A stretch of DNA of 11,370 nucleotides from Saprospiraceae bacterium (lineage in GTDB: Bacteria; Bacteroidota; Bacteroidia; Chitinophagales; Saprospiraceae). A program made the translations under genes and the position numbers. The notes under the pieces are model-generated. The model searched no databases. It was not told the DNA's origin and was given only the letters and a program-made list of their open reading frames with translations. Shown piece after piece: positions 6,392 through 11,370 of the stretch (the stretch's first letter is position 1; each line of letters opens with the position of its first letter). The DNA lies in the NCBI GenBank assembly GCA_013002625.1, contig JABDJE010000256.1, positions 1 to 11,370 on the forward strand, given 5' to 3'.

Positions 6392-8495
6392 TCAATTCCA
6401 ATGCCTTTTCAACTTCTGTTACCGGCATTTTGCATACCTTATTCTGGCATACATAAATCATTGTAAGGTCATCGACATACTTATCCTTAAGTAGATCAAG
6501 GTCAGTATCTTCAGTAGAGTTACCCAAAATGATGGAATTGGCTAGATAATGTTTAGAGATTTCCTTTCTTATAGCGTCTGCATTTTCACCCACAATTGCA
6601 ATTTCATAAGGTGCTTTGGTGAAATCAAACAACAATTGCATCCAATTACTGTAGAAGCTCAAATACTCGGAACCTGTCACCTGAGGCAGCATATTAGCCA
6701 TCATTTGTTGTGCTTTATCGAGGTGGTCCGTATTATATTTTAGGGTGCCCAGACTAAACAATGCACGTGCCATGGCGCTGTTGGAGGCTGGAATGACATT
6801 GTCGTTGTATTCTGCTTTTTTTGCAATCAATGGGGGATCCAATTTGGACGTATAATCAAACATTTTTGTTTCGGCGTTGTAGAAGTGTTCGATGGTGTAA
6901 CGAACCAGCTTGTCGGCGGTATCCAGCCATTTTGTGTCAAAGCTCACCTGATATAGGTCAACGAGTGCTTTGGTCAATAAAGCATAATCATCTAGAAAGG
7001 CGTTGATGGATGATACGCCGTCTTTATAGTTGCGGTTTAATCTGCCATCATCCTGCATTTGATTATCCAAAAGAAAGTTCATAGTCTGAACAGCGCGATC
7101 CAGATAGGCTTCATCTCCCAGGGCTTTGTAGGCATCGGTATAACCACTGATCATCAAGGCATTCCAACTCGTTAAAACCTTATCATCGAGTCCAGGGCGA
7201 ATACGCGTGCTCCGAGCTTCAAATAATTTTGATTTGGATTCTGTAATTAAGCTTTCGAATGCTTCTGCATTTAACCCATACTTTTCTATAATTTCCGCTT
7301 TGTCTTTAACGATATTTAGAATGTTGGTGTGTTCCCAATTGCCACCGGCACTAACATCGTAATATTCCTTGAATGCTTTGGTGTCCTCGTCTTCACCTAA
7401 TATGCTGTCTATTTCATTTTCAGACCATACATAGAACTTTCCTTCTTCGCCTTCACTGTCTGCATCCAAAGATGAGTAAAACCCCTTGCCTTCATCATAT
7501 AATTCACGTTCAACGAAAGAGAGCGTGTTTTCGATGATTTCCTTGTAATACGCATCCTTATTAATTTGATAGGCTTGGGCATATATGCTGACCAGTTGAG
7601 CGTTATCGTACAGCATTTTTTCAAAGTGCGGAACCAACCAGAATGCATCTACTGAATAGCGCGCAAACCCGCCACCCAATTGATCGTAGATACCACCCTT
7701 TGCCATCTTGTCCAGACTTATTTTGGTGATGTCCCAAGCCTCCTGATCTCCGGTGTACCAATAATATTTCATTAAAAACTCATAGACATTTGGCATTGGA
7801 AATTTGGGTGCTCCTGAACGCCCTCCATAGGTTTTATCATAAAGTACTTTGCCCTTTGACACTGAGGCCATCAAGTCTTCCTTGGAAAAGTCAAAAGCAC
7901 TGTCTTTGACTTCAATAATATTAGAGTTGTTGATTCCGGATGTGAGTTGGGTTGCTGTTTGCTCCAGCCTGTCCGGATTTTCATTTTTAATTTTAACGAT
8001 TTGATTGAGTATTCCTACCCATTCCTTTTTAGGATAATAAGTACCTGCAAAGACAGGTCTGCCATCAGGCAGTGCAATGGCGTTAAGTGGCCAGCCACCT
8101 CTACCACTGATAAGCTGAGCTGCCGTCATATAGACATCATCAACGTCTGGTCTTTCTTCACGATCTACCTTTATTGAGACAAAGTGCTCATTCATGATTT
8201 GTGCCACTGTAGAGTCTTCAAATGATTCATGTTCCATGACATGACACCAATGACAAGCCGCATAGCCTACACTAATAATCAGAAGTTTATTTTCTTTTTG
8301 AGCCTTCGCTAAAGCCTCCTCACCCCAAGGATACCAATCTACTGGATTGTAGGCATGCTGTAAAAGATAAGGGCTGGACTCATTAATAAGTTTATTGGCT
8401 TTCTTATGATTATTCTGCATGGATACGGTATTGCAATTTGTGAAAAGTATAAGAATTGCTAATGTGGAAATGTATGTTAATACTGATTTGTTCAT
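6381..8495 (-). CDS. DUF255/YyaL family thioredoxin-like protein with glycosidase-type barrel, probable lipoprotein
   Basis: A 704-residue protein of the YyaL/SPATA20 family. The N-terminal thioredoxin-like domain contains the family start NESSPYLLQHAYNPVDWYPW (38-57), the CHWC pair (Cys81, Cys84), DREERPDVD (111-119) and GGWPLN with a cis-Pro-like Pro136. An alpha/alpha barrel follows, with GGIYDQLGGGFARYSVD (267-283), PHFEKMLYDNAQL, FYSSLDADSEGEEG (339-352) and RPGLDDKVLTSWNALM (433-448). The tail keeps Cys683 and Cys688 in YVCQNKVCKMPVTE. The first 20 residues form a basic-hydrophobic segment ending FTNC (Cys21), consistent with a Bacteroidota lipoprotein signal; an internal ATG (Met26) would give the usual cytoplasmic form. 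Family function is poorly defined; thiol redox or sugar binding are only suggestions. A possible promoter lies just upstream on the minus strand. Confidence 0.93.
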   Translation of the reverse strand: MNKSVLTYISTLAILILFTNCNTVSMQNNHKKANKLINESSPYLLQHAYNPVDWYPWGEEALAKAQKENKLLIISVGYAACHWCHVMEHESFEDSTVAQIMNEHFVSIKVDREERPDVDDVYMTAAQLISGRGGWPLNAIALPDGRPVFAGTYYPKKEWVGILNQIVKIKNENPDRLEQTATQLTSGINNSNIIEVKDSAFDFSKEDLMASVSKGKVLYDKTYGGRSGAPKFPMPNVYEFLMKYYWYTGDQEAWDITKISLDKMAKGGIYDQLGGGFARYSVDAFWLVPHFEKMLYDNAQLVSIYAQAYQINKDAYYKEIIENTLSFVERELYDEGKGFYSSLDADSEGEEGKFYVWSENEIDSILGEDEDTKAFKEYYDVSAGGNWEHTNILNIVKDKAEIIEKYGLNAEAFESLITESKSKLFEARSTRIRPGLDDKVLTSWNALMISGYTDAYKALGDEAYLDRAVQTMNFLLDNQMQDDGRLNRNYKDGVSSINAFLDDYALLTKALVDLYQVSFDTKWLDTADKLVRYTIEHFYNAETKMFDYTSKLDPPLIAKKAEYNDNVIPASNSAMARALFSLGTLKYNTDHLDKAQQMMANMLPQVTGSEYLSFYSNWMQLLFDFTKAPYEIAIVGENADAIRKEISKHYLANSIILGNSTEDTDLDLLKDKYVDDLTMIYVCQNKVCKMPVTEVEKALELITP

Positions 8496-8514
8496 TTCTT
8501 ATCAAATTGGAAGG

Positions 8515-8522
8515 CAAAGATA
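8515..8522 (-). promoter_or_regulatory. Possible -7 promoter element for the DUF255 gene
   Basis: Read on the minus strand, the bases give TATCTTTG, an exact TAnnTTTG match, 19 bp before the DUF255 start codon. The expected TTG about 19-20 nt further upstream is not seen, so support is limited to one element. Confidence 0.35.
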
Positions 8523-8617
8523 ACTTTATGTTACCATATTGTATACTGTGATCGATTATCAAATAAAAAGGATATATTTAAAAAGCGTTAATATGTAAAA
8601 TATTCAAAATCATTGAT

Positions 8618-9088
8618 ATGAAATGGCGTAGGTTAAATGGCAACGAGATTGATATTCCAATTAAGAAAAAAGTGGAAGAAACCATTGTACGTGAGCGTGC
8701 GCTCGGGAACAAACTGAAGGTTTGTATTGGTTCAGACTCTCTTGATAGAGCGGGTGTTGTTGAATTTGCCACAGTCATCGTATTCCTACGCGAGAAGAAG
8801 GGGGGCTTTATGTTTATACATAATGATAAGATGCGCCAAAGTATGACCATTAAAGAACGGATGATTCATGAAGTCGCTAAATCAGTTGAAATAGCATACA
8901 GTCTTTGTGATCTATTGGATAAATATAATGTAGAACTTGAAGTCCATGCGGATATCAATACAGACCCTAGTTTCAAATCAAATACAGCACTAAAAGAAGC
9001 CATGGGCTACATCCTTTCAATGGGCTTCGTTTTTAAGGCCAAACCAGATGCTTTTGCCAGCTCCAGCTGTGCCGATAAAGTGATCTAG
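8618..9088 (+). CDS. RNase H-like YkuK family protein (DUF458)
   Basis: A 156-residue protein with an RNase H-type fold pattern. A first strand KVCIGSDS (34-41) bears Asp40, followed by the strand ATVIVFLR. Then come the KGGFMF turn, MTIKERMIHEVAKSVEIAY helix (76-94), VELEVHADINTDP (105-117) with Asp112, and the C-terminal KAKPDAFASSSCADK (140-154) with Asp153. These blocks match the YkuK family. The acidic residues sit where RNase H-type enzymes bind metal, but no nuclease activity is established for this family as far as I know. The ATG at 8618 has no Shine-Dalgarno. The nearest promoter-like sequence, TATATTTA (8573-8580), is one base off TAnnTTTG. The gene is divergent from the DUF255 gene (122 bp apart) and appears to be monocistronic. 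Confidence 0.9.
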   Translation: MKWRRLNGNEIDIPIKKKVEETIVRERALGNKLKVCIGSDSLDRAGVVEFATVIVFLREKKGGFMFIHNDKMRQSMTIKERMIHEVAKSVEIAYSLCDLLDKYNVELEVHADINTDPSFKSNTALKEAMGYILSMGFVFKAKPDAFASSSCADKVI

Positions 9089-9120
9089 TATTATTCTTCA
9101 TGACAGTATGTAAAGAATTG

Positions 9121-9139
9121 ATCCTCAATATTTGAGGAT
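9121..9139. repeat. Inverted repeat ATCCTCAA-TAT-TTGAGGAT
   Basis: Perfect 8 bp arms around a 3 nt centre, 32 bp after the ykuK-like stop. No T-run follows directly, so it looks more like a protein-binding palindrome or mRNA hairpin than a standard terminator. Confidence 0.6.
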
Positions 9140-9141
9140 AA

Positions 9142-9158
9142 GTATAATAATATTATAC
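9142..9158. repeat. Perfect palindrome GTATAATA-A-TATTATAC
   Basis: A 17 bp perfect palindrome with a single central base, starting two bases after the previous inverted repeat and ending 44 bp before the M16 peptidase ATG. Its position suits an operator over the promoter of the M16 pair; the binding protein is unknown. Confidence 0.5.
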
Positions 9159-9202
9159 ACTTCACCGATTTTTCCTTTTATTAGCGGCAAAATTTAGAAA
9201 AT

Positions 9203-10528
9203 ATGAGATTCATTTTAGGATTAATCCTTACAGTAATGCTAAGTGTGTCGGTAAACGCTCAAATGAACAAGATCGAATTTGAGGAGTACACACTTGACAA
9301 TGGCTTACATGTTATCCTTCATCAAGATCAAAGCACACCCATCGTTGCTGTGTCTGTGATGTATCATGTAGGGTCAAAAAACGAAAAACCAGACAGAACT
9401 GGATTTGCACATTTCTTTGAACACCTTTTATTTGAAGGGTCTGAAAATATCGGCCGCGGAGAATATGACACTTATGTTGAAAGTGCAGGTGGCACGCTGA
9501 ATGCAAATACGACTTATGATCGTACATTTTATTTTGAAATTCTGCCATCGAACCAACTTGAGCTAGGATTGTGGTTGGAATCGGAGAGAATGCTGCATGC
9601 TAAAGTTGAGCAGGTAGGTATTGAGACTCAAAGAGAAGTTGTGAAAGAAGAAAGAAGATTGCGTGTGGAGAATCAGCCATATGGAACAGTAGTACAGGAG
9701 TCTATGAAAAGAATGTTCAAGGAACACCCATACCAATGGCCTGTAATCGGTTATATGGAACACTTGAATGCTGCTGAAGAAGCAGACTACAAAAACTTTT
9801 ACAATGATTTTTATGTACCGAACAATGCTATTTTAAGCATCGCTGGTGATATAGATATCGATCAAGCTAAAATGTGGATTGAGAAATACTTTGGCGGTAT
9901 TCCAAGAGGTGAAGGTGAAGTCTACAGACCAAATATTGTTGAACAACCATTGGGTGCTGAGGTTAGAGATACCGTGTATGACAACATCCAATTGCCTGCA
10001 GTAATTCAAACTTATAGAATTCCTGCACAGGGTACTGAAGACTTCTACGCTGTGAGTATGTTATCAACCTTGTTGTCTCAGGGTGCATCATCAAGATTGA
10101 ATAAAGCCTTGGTTGATGAACAGCAAAAAGCACTGTTTGTAGGAAACTTCCCATTTGAATTGGAAGATCCTGGTGTAGCGCTTTCATTTGCAATTTGCAA
10201 CATGGGTAAAGATCCTTCAGAAGTGGAAGCAGCAATTGACGCTGAAATTGAACGTGTTAAGAATGAACCTATTCCTGATGAAGAATTTCAAAAATTGAGA
10301 AATCAGATTGAAAATGATTTTGTCAGCTCTAATTCACGTGTAGCCGGAATAGCAGAAAGTCTTGCCAATTACAAGATGTACTATGGAGATACTAATCTTA
10401 TCAATTCAGAAATTGACAAATACCTGGCTGTAACGAAAGAACAAATTATGGAAGCAGCTAAAAAGTACTACACTAAAGATAACCGTGTGGTTTTATATTA
10501 TTTACCTAAACCGGTTGATCAACCATAA
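9203..10528 (+). CDS. M16 family zinc metallopeptidase, exported catalytic subunit
   Basis: A 441-residue protein with a clear signal peptide (MRFILGLILTVMLSVSVNA, cleavage before Gln20). The M16 peptidase domain begins at YTLDNGLHVILHQDQ. The inverted zinc motif HFFEH (His70, Glu73, His74) is complete, and the distal zinc-ligand Glu is in EVVKEERR (Glu149 or Glu150). Gly-rich SAGGTLNANTTYDRTFY (94-110) and the middle-domain segments GYMEHLNAA and FYNDFYVPNNA also fit. A second, inactive M16 half follows (about 240-425) with LSQGASSRL (291-299). The size is that of the single-module M16B peptidases that pair with a non-catalytic partner, and such a partner starts 13 bp downstream. The pair is expected to degrade peptides in the periplasm; the substrate is unknown. 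Confidence 0.95.
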   Translation: MRFILGLILTVMLSVSVNAQMNKIEFEEYTLDNGLHVILHQDQSTPIVAVSVMYHVGSKNEKPDRTGFAHFFEHLLFEGSENIGRGEYDTYVESAGGTLNANTTYDRTFYFEILPSNQLELGLWLESERMLHAKVEQVGIETQREVVKEERRLRVENQPYGTVVQESMKRMFKEHPYQWPVIGYMEHLNAAEEADYKNFYNDFYVPNNAILSIAGDIDIDQAKMWIEKYFGGIPRGEGEVYRPNIVEQPLGAEVRDTVYDNIQLPAVIQTYRIPAQGTEDFYAVSMLSTLLSQGASSRLNKALVDEQQKALFVGNFPFELEDPGVALSFAICNMGKDPSEVEAAIDAEIERVKNEPIPDEEFQKLRNQIENDFVSSNSRVAGIAESLANYKMYYGDTNLINSEIDKYLAVTKEQIMEAAKKYYTKDNRVVLYYLPKPVDQP

Positions 10529-10541
10529 AATCTAACAGACA

Positions 10542-11370
10542 ATGAAGTATTTATTATATATATGCCTTGGTTTGTTCCTAGTTAACTGTACACCGAAAGT
10601 GGCAGAACAAGTACAGGAGCAAAACATGGATGACAAAGCCTGGAGATCTAATGCACCCGATGCAGCGCCTGCCAGAGCCATAAAAATGGGTGAGTACAAT
10701 GTATTCGACCTTGATAACGGATTAAAAGTGATTGTTGTTGAAAATCATAAATTACCTAGAGTATCTTACCAATTATCCCTTAGAAATTTACCTGTCATGG
10801 AAGGTGACCAGGTAGGATATCAAGGATTCGCGGGGTCATTGATGAGCAGAGGAACCTCAAGCAAATCAAAAGCTGATATCGACAAAGCAATTGACTTCAT
10901 AGGTGCCAGTATGAATACATCACCGAATGGGGTATTTGGCAGCTCACTGACTAAGCATCAGGATAAGTTGTTGTCAATTATGACCGACGTGCTTTACAAT
11001 CCAAGTTTCCCCCAGGATGAATTTGAGAAATTAAAAACACAAGCACTCTCAGGAATTCAGACTTCTAAAACTGATCCAAATTCTATTGCAGCAAACGTAG
11101 CCTCTAAAGTAAATTATGGCGAAGATCACCCGTATGGTGAAGTTCAGACGGAGGAGACAATCAACAATATAGAATTGCAAAATTGTGTGTCTTATTATAA
11201 GACTTACTTCAAGCCTAATAATGCTTATTTAACTATTGTAGGAGACATTACGCCTGCAGAAGCTAAAGCTAAGGCCATGAAATATTTTGGTGATTGGAAA
11301 TCAGGTAATGTACCAGAGCATAGTTATAAAATGCCTACAAAACCATCGGAGCCTAGAGTCTGTGTAGCCA
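10542..11370 (+). CDS. M16 family peptidase-like partner lacking the zinc site, probable lipoprotein (3' truncated by window)
   Basis: The frame opens at ATG 10542, 13 bp after the previous stop, and runs to the window end (276 residues visible). The N-terminus MKYLLYICLGLFLVNC ends in a lipobox-like LVNC (Cys16), suggesting a lipoprotein. After a linker, YNVFDLDNGLKVIVVENHKL (52-71) starts an M16 fold, and the FIGASMNTSPNG, HPYGE and FKPNNAYLTIVGDI segments fit the first M16 half. Where HxxEH should lie there is GYQGFAGSLMSRGT (92-105), with His-Glu-His replaced by Gly95, Gly98 and Ser99, so it cannot bind zinc there. It is presumably the structural or substrate-binding half of a heterodimer with the upstream enzyme. 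Confidence 0.9.
   Translation, partial: MKYLLYICLGLFLVNCTPKVAEQVQEQNMDDKAWRSNAPDAAPARAIKMGEYNVFDLDNGLKVIVVENHKLPRVSYQLSLRNLPVMEGDQVGYQGFAGSLMSRGTSSKSKADIDKAIDFIGASMNTSPNGVFGSSLTKHQDKLLSIMTDVLYNPSFPQDEFEKLKTQALSGIQTSKTDPNSIAANVASKVNYGEDHPYGEVQTEETINNIELQNCVSYYKTYFKPNNAYLTIVGDITPAEAKAKAMKYFGDWKSGNVPEHSYKMPTKPSEPRVCVA

Noticed and set aside
8578..8850. Minus-strand 90-residue frame opposite the YkuK-like gene
   Set aside because: It mirrors conserved YkuK coding sequence, and the protein looks like antisense translation.

Overview
The window looks like a chromosomal housekeeping stretch from a member of the Bacteroidota, probably a gliding or environmental lineage such as the Saprospiria or Cytophagia; this assignment is inference. 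The support is a recognisable GldC gliding-motility protein, the small CcmD-type protein next to a CcsA/CcmC end, a TIGR02206/YwaF-type membrane protein, AT-rich intergenic DNA, almost no Shine-Dalgarno sequences, and a perfect TAnnTTTG (Bacteroidota -7) element before one gene. I see no tRNA, rRNA, CRISPR array, insertion sequence or phage gene.

Layout. Positions 1-1883 (+) hold the 3' end of a cytochrome c maturation operon: the C-terminus of a CcsA/CcmC-like heme-handling protein, then CcmD, then a glutamate dehydrogenase whose start overlaps the end of ccmD by 8 bp. Two hairpins with T-runs close this unit. Positions 2112-2585 (+) hold an Lrp/AsnC regulator ending in a strong terminator, which sits only a few bases before a TraB/GumN-type gene (2652-3434, +). 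That gene meets, tail to tail with a 12 bp overlap, a membrane protein (3423-4148, -), which in turn diverges from gldC (4178-4522, +) across only 29 bp.

An extremely AT-rich, palindrome-containing 214 bp spacer precedes a LexA/CI-like self-cleaving repressor (4737-5618, +). It is followed by a striking ABC-ATPase-fold protein (5693-6391, +) that aligns by eye with FtsE but has lost every ATP-binding motif. This gene overlaps by 11 bp, tail to tail, a large DUF255/YyaL-type thioredoxin-like protein (6381-8495, -) carrying a lipoprotein-like signal. An RNase H-fold YkuK-like gene (8618-9088, +) diverges from it. After a spacer with two adjacent near-perfect palindromes comes a pair of M16 metallopeptidase genes: an exported catalytic subunit with HxxEH (9203-10528) and a lipoprotein-like partner lacking HxxEH (10542 onward, cut by the window end).

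The genes do not form one pathway. Three themes stand out: cytochrome c maturation coupled to glutamate catabolism; cell-envelope quality control (M16 pair, exported DUF255 protein, GldC); and regulation (Lrp, S24 repressor). The best candidates for something undescribed are the ATPase-dead FtsE-like protein and the S24 repressor just upstream of it.
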